Both the position numbers and the translations under genes were made by a program. Under the pieces are notes generated by a model. The model saw nothing but the letters and a program-made list of their open reading frames with translations. It made no database searches and was not told the DNA's origin. Of a DNA stretch of 43,737 nucleotides, positions 7,991 through 15,029 are shown piece after piece. The stretch covers positions 1 to 43,737 of the forward strand of contig DASXIW010000172.1 in the NCBI GenBank assembly GCA_036497785.1, written 5' to 3'. Within the stretch, counting starts at the first letter, position 1; each line of letters begins with the position of its first letter. Origin of the DNA: DASXIW01 sp036497785. GTDB taxonomy: Bacteria > Pseudomonadota > Alphaproteobacteria > Acetobacterales > Acetobacteraceae.

Positions 7991-9004
7991 ATGGCTGTGA
8001 AGGTCGCCATTAACGGGTTCGGGCGCATCGGGCGCCTGGTGCTGCGCGCCATCGTCGAAAGCGGCCGCGCGGACGTGGAACCCGTCGCCATCAACGACCT
8101 CGGCAGCGTTGAGGCCAATGCCCATCTGTTCCGCTACGACAGCGTGCATGGCCGCTTCCCCGGTGAAGTCACCGTGGACGGCGACAAGATCACCATCCGT
8201 CACAATGGCCGCACCTACGGCCCGATCACCGTTTCCGCCGAACGCGATCCCACCAAGGTCCCCTACCAGGGCGTCGACGTGGCCATGGAATGCACGGGAC
8301 GCTTCACCAGCAAGGACTCCGCCAGCGCCCTGCTCGCTGCCGGCGCCCGCAAGGTGCTGATCTCCGCCCCGGCCGACGGCGTGGACGCCACCATCGTCTT
8401 CGGCGTCAACAACGATGCGCTGACGAAGGACATGACCGTCGTGTCCAACGCCTCCTGCACCACCAACTGCCTCGCCCCGGTGGCCAAGGTGCTGAACGAC
8501 CAGTTCGGCATCCAGCGCGGCTACATGGTCACCATCCACTCCTACACCGGCGACCAGAACACGGTGGACACGCTGCACAAGGACCTGCACCGCGCCCGCG
8601 CCGCCGCCGTCTCGATGATCCCCACCAGCACCGGCGCCGCGCGCGCCATCGGCCTGGTCATTCCGGCCCTGAAGGGCAAGCTGGACGGCACCGCCATCCG
8701 CGTCCCCACGCCGAACGTCTCGCTAGTCTCGCTCGACGTCGTGCTGGCCAAGCACGCCACCAAGGACGAGATCAACGCTGCTATGAAGGCCGCCAGCGAA
8801 GGCAAGCTGAAGGGCATCCTCGCCTACAACACCGACAAGCTGGTCTCGTCGGACTTCAACCACATCCCGGCATCCTCCACCTTCGACGCGACACAAACCG
8901 CCGTGGTGGACGGAGAACTCGCCCGGGTGATGTCGTGGTACGACAATGAATGGGGCTTCTCCAACCGCATGTCCGACACAGCGGCGCTGTTCGGAAGCCT
9001 GTAA
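7991..9004 (+). CDS. gap: Type I glyceraldehyde-3-phosphate dehydrogenase
   Basis: Converts glyceraldehyde-3-phosphate, phosphate and NAD(P) to 1,3-bisphosphoglycerate, reversibly, in glycolysis, gluconeogenesis or the Calvin cycle. The 337-aa product has the Rossmann start KVAINGFGRIGR, the active-site segment SNASCTTNCLAP with the nucleophile at Cys156, the Ser-rich anion site and the ending SWYDNEWGFSNRM. GGAAG lies 7 bases before the ATG at 7991; an open frame continues upstream to 7952 but lies in the repeat/promoter region. The pgk start overlaps its stop (TAATG), so gap and pgk are coupled. Confidence 0.97.
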   Translation: MAVKVAINGFGRIGRLVLRAIVESGRADVEPVAINDLGSVEANAHLFRYDSVHGRFPGEVTVDGDKITIRHNGRTYGPITVSAERDPTKVPYQGVDVAMECTGRFTSKDSASALLAAGARKVLISAPADGVDATIVFGVNNDALTKDMTVVSNASCTTNCLAPVAKVLNDQFGIQRGYMVTIHSYTGDQNTVDTLHKDLHRARAAAVSMIPTSTGAARAIGLVIPALKGKLDGTAIRVPTPNVSLVSLDVVLAKHATKDEINAAMKAASEGKLKGILAYNTDKLVSSDFNHIPASSTFDATQTAVVDGELARVMSWYDNEWGFSNRMSDTAALFGSL

Positions 9005-10194
9005 TGCCTGTTCGAACACTGGACGGCCTCACAGTCTCGGGACGGCGCGTGCTGCTGCGCGCCGACCTCAACGTGCCGGTGCGCGATGGGCGCATCACCG
9101 ATCTCACCCGCATCGAACGCCTCTCGCCAACCATCCGCGAACTCGCCGCCGCCGGCGCCCGCGTGATCGTGTGCAGCCATTTCGACCGACCGAAAGGACG
9201 CCCGGTCGCCGGCATGTCCCTTGCCCCGATGGCCCCCGCTTTGGCGGCGGTCCTCGGCCAGCGCGTCCGCTTCGCCGAGGACTGCATCGGCGCCCCCGCC
9301 GGCCAGACCGTCGATCTGCTGCGCGATGGCGACGTCGCCCTGCTCGAAAACACCCGCTTCCATCCCGGCGAGGAAGCCAACGACGCAGCATTCGCCGCCA
9401 GCCTCGCCGGCCTCGCCGATATCTTCGTCAACGACGCCTTCTCCGCCGCCCACCGCGCTCATGCCAGCACCGAGGGGGTGGCCCATCACCTCCCCGCCTA
9501 TGCCGGCCGGCTTATGCAGGCCGAGTTGGAAGCGCTGGCGGCCGCGCTGGAACGCCCGGAACGCCCCCTCATCGCCATCGTCGGCGGCGCCAAGGTGTCC
9601 ACCAAGCTCGAATTACTCGGCAATCTGGTCGGCCGGGTCGACATGCTGGTGATCGGCGGCGCCATGGCCAACACCTTCCTCGCCGCCCGCGGCATCGGGG
9701 TCGGCCGGTCGCTGCAGGAACCCGATATGCACGCCACCGCCCGCGAAATCGCCGCCAAGGCCAAAGCGGTGGGCTGCGAGATCATTCTCCCCATCGACGC
9801 GGTCACCGCCACCGAGTTCCGTCCGAACCCGCCCACGGCAACGGTGGCGATCAGTGCCGTGGCGGACGATTCGATGATCCTCGATGTTGGCCCCGCCACC
9901 GTCGCCCTGCTGACGAACCGCCTCGCCGAGGCACGCAGTCTGGTCTGGAATGGCCCGCTCGGCGCCTTCGAAACCCCACCCTTCGACGCCGCCACCACCG
10001 CGCTGGCCCACGCGGTAGCCGCCGCCACCGATGCCGGCCACCTGCGCAGCGTCGCCGGCGGCGGCGACACGGTGTCCGCCCTGCGCCATGCTGGCGTCAT
10101 CGACCGCATAAGCTACGTCTCCAGCGCCGGCGGCGCCTTTTTGGAATGGATGGAAGGCAAAAGCCTTCCCGGCGTCGCCGCGCTGGAATCCTAG
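9004..10194 (+). CDS. pgk: Phosphoglycerate kinase
   Basis: Transfers phosphate between 1,3-bisphosphoglycerate and ADP in the cytosol. The 396-aa product shows the family landmarks in order: LLRADLNVP near residue 20 (substrate site), SHFDRPKG, ENTRFHPGEE, FVNDAFSAAHRAHAS, the hinge GGAKVSTKLELL, the nucleotide-side WNGPLGAFE, and the C-terminal GGGDTVSAL phosphate loop. The start overlaps the gap stop by one base. A strong terminator hairpin follows at 10213-10246. In many relatives fructose-bisphosphate aldolase follows pgk; here decayed mobile DNA follows instead. Confidence 0.97.
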   Translation: MPVRTLDGLTVSGRRVLLRADLNVPVRDGRITDLTRIERLSPTIRELAAAGARVIVCSHFDRPKGRPVAGMSLAPMAPALAAVLGQRVRFAEDCIGAPAGQTVDLLRDGDVALLENTRFHPGEEANDAAFAASLAGLADIFVNDAFSAAHRAHASTEGVAHHLPAYAGRLMQAELEALAAALERPERPLIAIVGGAKVSTKLELLGNLVGRVDMLVIGGAMANTFLAARGIGVGRSLQEPDMHATAREIAAKAKAVGCEIILPIDAVTATEFRPNPPTATVAISAVADDSMILDVGPATVALLTNRLAEARSLVWNGPLGAFETPPFDAATTALAHAVAAATDAGHLRSVAGGGDTVSALRHAGVIDRISYVSSAGGAFLEWMEGKSLPGVAALES

Positions 10195-10212
10195 CTCGAT
10201 TCTGGACAAACA

Positions 10213-10246
10213 ACGAGATCCGTCGCAAATATGCGCCGGATCTCGT
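10213..10246 (+). terminator. Terminator hairpin after pgk
   Basis: ACGAGATCCG pairs perfectly with CGGATCTCGT (10 bp), with an inner CGCA/TGCG stem and an AATA loop. GACAAAC just before and GTTTGTTC just after can extend the pairing. It lies 18 bp after the pgk stop and probably ends the tkt-gap-pgk transcript. Confidence 0.8.
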
Positions 10247-10294
10247 AAACGGTTTGTTCATCAATGTCCGCCATGCTCACGGTCATGATCGCGC

Positions 10295-10555
10295 CTAAGC
10301 AGAGATTCGTAGCTTGGCCAACGGAACGGCCATTCGCTCACCGTTGAGGTCCTGGACGGCTGTGTGGATGGCTTGGTCGAGCGCGGCGACATCGGTGAAG
10401 GTTTGATGGGCGAGGTGATGCGCCTTGAGATCGTGCCAGACGACTTCGATGTCGTTGAGCTCTTGGGCGTATTTTGGCAGCCACTCGACGGTGAGCCAGT
10501 GCGCGCGAGCCGCGAGGGCCGCGAGCGAGAGCTTACTGACGTGGATCGTAGTTCC
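10295..10555 (-). mobile_element. IS630-family transposase remnant (C-terminal domain)
   Basis: On the minus strand, from about 10555 to the stop at 10295, the frame encodes IHVSKLSLAALAARAHWLTV, WLPKYAQELNDIEVVWHDLK, HHLAHQTFTD and ALDQAIHTAV. This is the C-terminal third of an IS630-type DDE transposase: the PxYxxELNxIE motif carries the last catalytic acid. Nothing transposase-like precedes it in any frame, so the N-terminal two thirds, including the first catalytic Asp residues, are gone. It is a dead fragment that ends where a plus-strand gene fragment begins, suggesting a deletion junction near 10555. Confidence 0.8.
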
Positions 10556-10756
10556 CTGTCGGCCTTCTCCGCCAGCGTCACCAACGACGTTGCCGGCGGC
10601 AATGTCCCCGGTGCCAGCCCGGTTCAGCCGGTGCGGGCACAATCCACCGCGTCGCAGTCCCAGGCGCCAATCCAGAAGCTCTCGCCTCAAGCGCTGCAAT
10701 CCACCCCACCCAGTCAGACCCTGCCCCGCGGCTCCCTGCTCGATCTGTCCGTCTGA
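10556..10756 (+). pseudogene. Truncated hypothetical gene, 3' end only
   Basis: Plus-strand frame ending at the TGA at 10754-10756 and encoding about 66 residues rich in Ser, Gln, Pro and Ala, with PVQPVRAQSTASQSQAPIQK and the end TLPRGSLLDLSV. Third positions are mostly G or C, as in real genes here. It has no start of its own: upstream the frame runs into antisense IS630 transposase DNA. I read it as the 3' remnant of a gene cut by the IS-associated deletion. No family is recognised, and it could be a chance open frame. Confidence 0.35.
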
Positions 10757-10901
10757 AGGCATCTGTTCGAAGCTATCTGAAGGTATCTCAGACACCGAAT
10801 AAAGGCCGGCCAATGTGTCCGCCTGGACACACCAGCGCCGGTTTCTATTGGGTTTCAGCAGCAATAGTTGCAATGGCACGAGCGCAACGCCATTTTAATT
10901 T

Positions 10902-11465
10902 ATGCCCGATTTCGTGCGCACAGTCCCGGAAGGCGATAACCGCGAGCGGCTAACTTGCCCTTCCTGCGGACACATCGACTACGAAAACCCGAAAATCGTC
11001 ACCGGGTCCGTTGTCGCATGGCAATCGCAGATCCTCCTCTGCCGCCGCGCCATCGCCCCGCGCATCGGCTTCTGGACCCTCCCCGCCGGCTACATGGAAC
11101 TGGGCGAGACCGTCGCGGACGCCGCCATGCGCGAAGCGCTGGAAGAAGCCGAGGCCGACATCGTGCTGGACGGCATTCTCGCGGTCTACAATATCAGCCG
11201 GCTCAGCCAGGTTCAGGTCATCTTCCGCGCCCGCTTCGCCGATCCCGCCCATCCCCGCTTCGCGCCCGGCGCGGAAAGCACCGATGTCCGCCTGTTCGCC
11301 TGGAACGACATTCCTTGGGATAACATCGCCTTCCCCTCCGTCCGCTGGTCCTTGCAGGCTTGGCACGACACGGCGGACCGCCCGCTCGGCGCCCCGGCCG
11401 GCAACCCCGACGAGGATCCGCGCGGCATTCACCGCCTGCCCGCAACCTCGGGAGCACTGCCATGA
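10902..11465 (+). CDS. Nudix hydrolase with zinc-ribbon-like N-terminus
   Basis: Predicted pyrophosphohydrolase of the Nudix superfamily; ADP-ribose or nucleotide-sugar type substrates are likely but unproven. The 187-aa product has an N-terminal CPSCGHIDYENPK segment (Nudix_N-like, one CxxC pair) followed by the Nudix domain. The Nudix box starts GYMELGETV near residue 63 and matches GX5EX7REUXEEXGU except that the second conserved Gly is Glu (EEAEAD). Catalytic Arg and Glu residues are present. An in-frame TAA lies immediately upstream of the ATG at 10902, which fixes the start; no clear ribosome-binding site is visible. Its stop overlaps the next gene (ATGA), so the two are coupled. Confidence 0.93.
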   Translation: MPDFVRTVPEGDNRERLTCPSCGHIDYENPKIVTGSVVAWQSQILLCRRAIAPRIGFWTLPAGYMELGETVADAAMREALEEAEADIVLDGILAVYNISRLSQVQVIFRARFADPAHPRFAPGAESTDVRLFAWNDIPWDNIAFPSVRWSLQAWHDTADRPLGAPAGNPDEDPRGIHRLPATSGALP

Positions 11466-11824
11466 AACCCGTGCTCGCTTTGCTGGCCGCCCTCACCATC
11501 GCGGCCCAGCCCGCCATCGCCGCCCAACTCACTATTGTCCATGGAAACATGCCGGTACTGGGCGATCAGGGCGGCACGCCCATGCCCTCCGGCTTCGTCC
11601 CGGCGCCGATCCCGAATATCGACATGTACGCCCCCGTGGCCCCCTTCACCGGCCCCGCCCAGCCGAGGCTCAGCCCGGATATCGCCCCGGATCAGCACCC
11701 AACGGTCAATCCCGGCTCCGGCTGGATCCCCGGCTCCGCATTCAACGACGCACAGGGCGCACGCCATCCCGTGAATCCCCTCGGAATCACGCCGACATTA
11801 AGCCTGAAAGTGCCACTGGACTGA
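11462..11824 (+). CDS. Small secreted protein of unknown function
   Basis: A 120-aa product with a clear signal peptide (MKPVLALLAALTIAAQPAIA, cleavage after about residue 20). The mature part is rich in Pro and Gly with little predicted secondary structure, and contains no cysteine or catalytic motif I can see. The start ATG overlaps the Nudix stop (ATGA), which supports it being a real co-translated gene. I recognise no family. It is probably a periplasmic or envelope-associated protein. It ends 16 bp before the convergent queD stop. Confidence 0.7.
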   Translation: MKPVLALLAALTIAAQPAIAAQLTIVHGNMPVLGDQGGTPMPSGFVPAPIPNIDMYAPVAPFTGPAQPRLSPDIAPDQHPTVNPGSGWIPGSAFNDAQGARHPVNPLGITPTLSLKVPLD

Positions 11825-11840
11825 TTCGCGCGGCTTCAGA

Positions 11841-12218
11841 TCACGCCTTGCCTGCGTCCGGCCCGAAATAGCTGCACGCATCGCCCTCGCTGTCGCGGAA
11901 CACCGTCACCCGGAACAACCCCGCGCAGCTTCCGGCCAGATGCCGCCAGATCCACGCCGACAGATTCTCCAGCGTCGGCGGCCCCAGATCGGGCACATCG
12001 TCCAGCATCCGGTGATCCAGCCCGTCCCGCGCCGCCTCCATCGCCCGGCGGAACAGGCCGAGATCGATCACCATGCCCGTTGCCGGATCGGCCACCCCCC
12101 GGATGGTCACCTCGGCGCGGTAGGAATGGCCATGGATGCGCCGGCTCGGCTCGGCCTCGATCTGCCGTTGCAACGTATGCGCGGCCTCGAAACGGAACTG
12201 CTTGCTCAGCTCGAACAT
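11841..12218 (-). CDS. queD: 6-carboxytetrahydropterin synthase-like protein (QueD/PTPS family)
   Basis: Probable second step of preQ0/queuosine synthesis: 7,8-dihydroneopterin triphosphate to 6-carboxy-5,6,7,8-tetrahydropterin. The 125-aa product has the three zinc histidines (His14 in FEAAHTL; His29 and His31 in RIHGHSY), then DLGLFRRAM, LDHRMLDD and TLENLSAWIW with the catalytic Asp/His/Glu residues. The ATG at 12218 overlaps the queE stop (TGATG), so the pair is coupled. Odd point: E. coli QueD has a catalytic Cys four residues before the HGH motif; here that stretch reads EAEPSRR with no Cys. The protein could therefore be a variant PTPS paralogue rather than a standard QueD. Confidence 0.87.
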   Translation of the reverse strand: MFELSKQFRFEAAHTLQRQIEAEPSRRIHGHSYRAEVTIRGVADPATGMVIDLGLFRRAMEAARDGLDHRMLDDVPDLGPPTLENLSAWIWRHLAGSCAGLFRVTVFRDSEGDACSYFGPDAGKA

Positions 12219-12865
12219 CAGGGAATGCCCAGCATCTTGTGCGTCTGCAAGCTGAGCCGCCAGCGCGGATGGGCCAGGCAATAGGCAACCGCCGCCGCCG
12301 TGTTCGCTTCCCGTGCCGGCCCGTCCATCGGCTGCAACAGGAAATCCCCGAAATCCAGCCCCTCGAACGCCTCCGGCCGTGCCTGCTCCTGCGGAAACAC
12401 CAGCTTCAGCTCATGCCCGGCCTTCACCACCAGCGCACTGCCCGCCTTCGGGCTCACGCAAATCCAGTCCAGGCCGGCGGGCGGCGCGATGGTGCCGTTG
12501 GTCTCCACCGCAATCTCGAACCCTTCCGCATGCAGCGCCGCGATCAGCGCCGCATCCACCTGCAGCAACGGCTCGCCTCCGGTCAGCACCACGAAGCGGC
12601 AGCCAGTCTTGCCATACCCCGCCTCACCCAACCAGGCCGCCGACACGGCGCGGGCGACATCCAACGCCGTGGCAAACCGCCCACCGCCTTCCCCGTCCAC
12701 GCCCACGAAATCCGTGTCGCAGAAATTGCACACCGCCGCGGCCCGATCAGCCTCGCGGCCAGACCACAGATTGCAGCCGGCGAAGCGGCAGAACACCGCG
12801 GCGCGACCGGCATTTCGGCCTTCGCCTTGCAGCGTGTAAAAAATTTCCTTGATGGCGTAGCCCAT
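12218..12865 (-). CDS. queE: 7-carboxy-7-deazaguanine synthase
   Basis: Radical SAM enzyme that rearranges 6-carboxytetrahydropterin to 7-carboxy-7-deazaguanine on the way to preQ0 and queuosine in tRNA. The 215-aa product has the signature QueE iron-sulfur motif C31-X14-C46-X2-C49, which differs from the common CX3CX2C motif. It also has IFYTLQGEG at the N-terminus, the SAM-binding LTGGEPLLQ and VETNGT, and SPKAGS. It lies upstream of queD and overlaps it by three bases. No queC or queF gene lies nearby, so the rest of the pathway must be elsewhere. The ATG at 12865 is the only reasonable start. Confidence 0.95.
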   Translation of the reverse strand: MGYAIKEIFYTLQGEGRNAGRAAVFCRFAGCNLWSGREADRAAAVCNFCDTDFVGVDGEGGGRFATALDVARAVSAAWLGEAGYGKTGCRFVVLTGGEPLLQVDAALIAALHAEGFEIAVETNGTIAPPAGLDWICVSPKAGSALVVKAGHELKLVFPQEQARPEAFEGLDFGDFLLQPMDGPAREANTAAAVAYCLAHPRWRLSLQTHKMLGIP

Positions 12866-12941
12866 GCGTCGGTCAGCCTATGTTCGGCGCATCACGCGGC
12901 GCCCGGATTCGCGCACACATCGCACGGACAGCCGGCGCACG

Positions 12942-13622
12942 TCACGGCGATGTTGCGCATGTCATTCCAGCGCCAGGATCGGACGTCCCCGCGTCAGGCT
13001 CTCCGGCATCCAGATACAGGGTCAACATCCGGCGCAACTCGGCGATCACCTTGGCGCGGATCGCCTTGTCGTCGTTCCCGCTGATCGCGACCGCGGCCTT
13101 CATCAACTGCAGGATCAAGATGGCCACCACCTCGGCCCGCTCCGCCGTCAATGGCGGGGTAGCTCCAGCCATCAGGGCTGCGATCCGCGTGCGCATCGCC
13201 GCCCCCACCGCCTGCTTGCGGGCCTTGTCGAGGTCGCGCCGCTCGGACAAGGGGATGAAGGCCGGATGTTCGTCCAGAAACGCCACCAGCCCCGCGAGCA
13301 CCTGATCGGCCAGCGACGCCGCGCTGCGCCCCGCCATGTCGGCCCTCACCGCATCCAGCATGCACGACAGCTCATCTAGCCGCGCCACGTGCAGCGCCGC
13401 GGCCAGCAATTCCTTGGTCGGAAAGAACTGGTACAGCGACCCGATCGAGGCCCCAGCCCTGGCGGCGATCTCGGTCATCGTCGCCGCGTCGAAGCCTTTG
13501 TCGGCGAAGGCCGCCTCGCCGGCCGCCATCAACGCCGCCACCCGGTCCTTGCCACGCTGCAATCGGGGCGTGCGGATTTTGGTAGCGGAATTTTCGCTTG
13601 CAAGATGTGAGACCACCCTCAT
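12942..13622 (-). CDS. TetR/AcrR-family transcriptional regulator
   Basis: Predicted one-component repressor. The N-terminal helix-turn-helix spans about residues 25-70, with GFDAATMTEIAARAGASIGSLYQFFPTK, typical of TetR. The C-terminal ligand domain is helical. From the ATG at 13622 the product is 226 aa, and CTAAGGAT directly precedes the start; upstream frame extensions are not TetR-like. The gene is divergent from the YecD-like hydrolase (gap of about 100 bp), which is its most likely target besides itself. A direct repeat ACCCTCATAT occurs at 13615-13624 and 13641-13650, over and just upstream of its start, and may be its operator. The inducer is unknown. Confidence 0.9.
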   Translation of the reverse strand: MRVVSHLASENSATKIRTPRLQRGKDRVAALMAAGEAAFADKGFDAATMTEIAARAGASIGSLYQFFPTKELLAAALHVARLDELSCMLDAVRADMAGRSAASLADQVLAGLVAFLDEHPAFIPLSERRDLDKARKQAVGAAMRTRIAALMAGATPPLTAERAEVVAILILQLMKAAVAISGNDDKAIRAKVIAELRRMLTLYLDAGEPDAGTSDPGAGMTCATSP

Positions 13623-13650
13623 ATCCTTAGTCGTGAGGCAACCCTCATAT
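13615..13650. promoter_or_regulatory. Direct-repeat candidate operator
   Basis: ACCCTCATAT occurs twice (13615-13624 and 13641-13650), 26 bp apart, in the gap between the tetR gene and the divergent hydrolase, with one copy overlapping the tetR start codon region. The spacing and position suit a repressor-binding site, but this is inferred from repetition alone. Confidence 0.4.
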
Positions 13651-13723
13651 TCCATGAAACCCATATGCCGCAACGCCCCGGCGCCATCATGACGTGCCGC
13701 CAGCCACGGCCCTCGGAGCACCC

Positions 13724-14308
13724 ATGTCCCTGACGATCGACCCCAAAACCACCGCGCTGGTGCTGATCGACGTGCAGAACGGCATTCTCGCCATGCCGCT
13801 CGCCCCCTATGGCGCGGCGGAACTCCTCGAAAAGACCATCGCCCTCGGGGAGCACTTCAACCGGCTGGGCGCGCCGGTCGTCCTGGTCCGCGTCGCCTTC
13901 GCCAACAACTATGCGGATCGGCCGAACCAGCCTGTCGATTCGCCCATGGCCGGGCCGCCCGGCGGCCTGCCGCCGGAATGGTCGGCCTTCGCGCCGGCCA
14001 TCGCCGCCCTGCACGCCGATGTGGTCATCACCAAGCGGCAATGGGGCGCCTTCCATGGTACCGAGCTCGATCTCCAGCTTCGCCGCCGTGGCATCACCAC
14101 CATCGTGCTCGGCGGCATCGCCACCAATTTCGGCGTCGAATCAACGGCGCGCGAGGCCTGGCAGCATAATTACGCCGTCATCGTCGCCGAGGACGCCACC
14201 ACCACCCTTGGGGTCGAACTGCATCGGATGTCGATGGAAAAGATCATGCCACGCATCGCCCGGGTCCGCTCCGCCGCCGAAATAATCGCCGCTCTCCCGG
14301 CCGCCTGA
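13724..14308 (+). CDS. Isochorismatase-family hydrolase, YecD-like
   Basis: Cysteine-hydrolase (isochorismatase-like) fold protein of 194 aa, closely resembling E. coli YecD in layout: TTALVLIDVQNGIL (Asp16), VITKRQWGAFHGTELDLQLR (Lys104), GGIATNFGVESTAREAW, and the ending PRIARVRSAAEI. In amidase-type members a nucleophilic Cys follows the TN(F/I) motif; here, as in YecD, it is Gly137. Thus only Asp and Lys of the usual triad are present, as in vinyl-ether hydrolases such as PhzD. Substrate is unknown. The start at 13724 has CGGAGC about 6 bases upstream. Divergent from a TetR gene, which may control it. Confidence 0.9.
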   Translation: MSLTIDPKTTALVLIDVQNGILAMPLAPYGAAELLEKTIALGEHFNRLGAPVVLVRVAFANNYADRPNQPVDSPMAGPPGGLPPEWSAFAPAIAALHADVVITKRQWGAFHGTELDLQLRRRGITTIVLGGIATNFGVESTAREAWQHNYAVIVAEDATTTLGVELHRMSMEKIMPRIARVRSAAEIIAALPAA

Positions 14309-14352
14309 CCGGCACTCGCACCCGCACAGCGAAATGTCACGTTTAAGCATCC

Positions 14353-14380
14353 TTGAAACGGTAAGATGACCGGTCATATT
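14353..14380 (+). promoter_or_regulatory. tetR promoter with palindromic operator
   Basis: TTGAAA (14353-14358) and CATATT (14375-14380) are spaced 16 bp, a plausible sigma-70 promoter. Between and over the -10 lies the perfect palindrome ATGACCGGTCAT (14366-14377). The same 12 bases recur at 15018-15029. The tetR ATG at 14388 follows within 8 bp and has no ribosome-binding site, so the message may be leaderless. The arrangement suggests autorepression. Confidence 0.65.
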
Positions 14381-14387
14381 AACGCGC

Positions 14388-14978
14388 ATGACCCAAGGTT
14401 CCACCCCATCGGTACGCGATCGCCTGCTGGCTGCGGGCGTGGCGATACTCAGCAGGTCCGGCTTCAACGGCTGCAGCGTGCAGGACATCACGGATGCCGC
14501 CGGCGTGCCGAAAGGGTCGTTCTATAATCATTTCAACAGCAAGGAAGCGCTCGGCGCCGCAGCCCTGGCGCATTTCTGGAATGACGGCGCCTGCCCCACG
14601 CTGGAGATACTGACCGACACGTCGCTCGCCCCGCTCGCCCGGCTCCGCGCCTATTTCGAGAGGGGTGCGGCAGAGCTGGTGGCGGCCAACTTCACCTGTG
14701 GCTGCCTGGTCGGCAACATGACCGCCGAGATGTCGGACCACAGCGCCGTCGTCTCCGCCCAGATCGCCGCCATCTATGCCGGCTGGGTCGGCCGCGTGGC
14801 CAGCTGCATCCAAGCCGCCCAAATGGCGGGCGAAATCGCCAACAAGACCAGCGCCGACCAGCTGGCCAGATTTACCCTGAGTACCTGGGAAGGCGCCCTG
14901 CTCTGGGCCCGCATCGAAAAGGGCGAACGCCCGTTGCGGCAGTTTATCGAGACCATTTTTTCGCAAATCCTTCTCTGA
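14388..14978 (+). CDS. TetR-family regulator of the adjacent RND pump
   Basis: The 196-aa product has an N-terminal HTH (about residues 10-55: LAAGVAILSRSGFNGCSVQD, then VPKGSFYNHFNSKEAL) typical of TetR proteins. Its C-terminal domain carries FTCGCLVGNMTAEMSD, a segment seen in AcuR/NemR-like members. Cys104 and Cys106 there might sense electrophiles, which is inference. It is transcribed toward the RND adaptor and permease genes (40-bp gap) and is flanked by two copies of ATGACCGGTCAT, one in its own promoter and one at the adaptor start. It is therefore probably the local repressor of the pump. Confidence 0.9.
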   Translation: MTQGSTPSVRDRLLAAGVAILSRSGFNGCSVQDITDAAGVPKGSFYNHFNSKEALGAAALAHFWNDGACPTLEILTDTSLAPLARLRAYFERGAAELVAANFTCGCLVGNMTAEMSDHSAVVSAQIAAIYAGWVGRVASCIQAAQMAGEIANKTSADQLARFTLSTWEGALLWARIEKGERPLRQFIETIFSQILL

Positions 14979-15017
14979 TCCCGCTTTCGGCCACCCTCCC
15001 TTCCAGCAGGATATAAG

Positions 15018-15029
15018 ATGACCGGTCAT
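15018..15029. promoter_or_regulatory. Second TetR box, overlapping the adaptor start codon
   Basis: Perfect 12-bp palindrome ATGACCGGTCAT, identical to the site at 14366-14377 and preceded in both cases by AAG. Here its first three bases are the ATG of the efflux adaptor gene, so a bound repressor would cover the translation start. Upstream GGATATAAG could be part of a promoter. Confidence 0.65.

Noticed and set aside
12880..13305. Plus-strand open frames opposite the first TetR gene
   Set aside because: Antisense shadows; the minus-strand frame has a clear TetR HTH.
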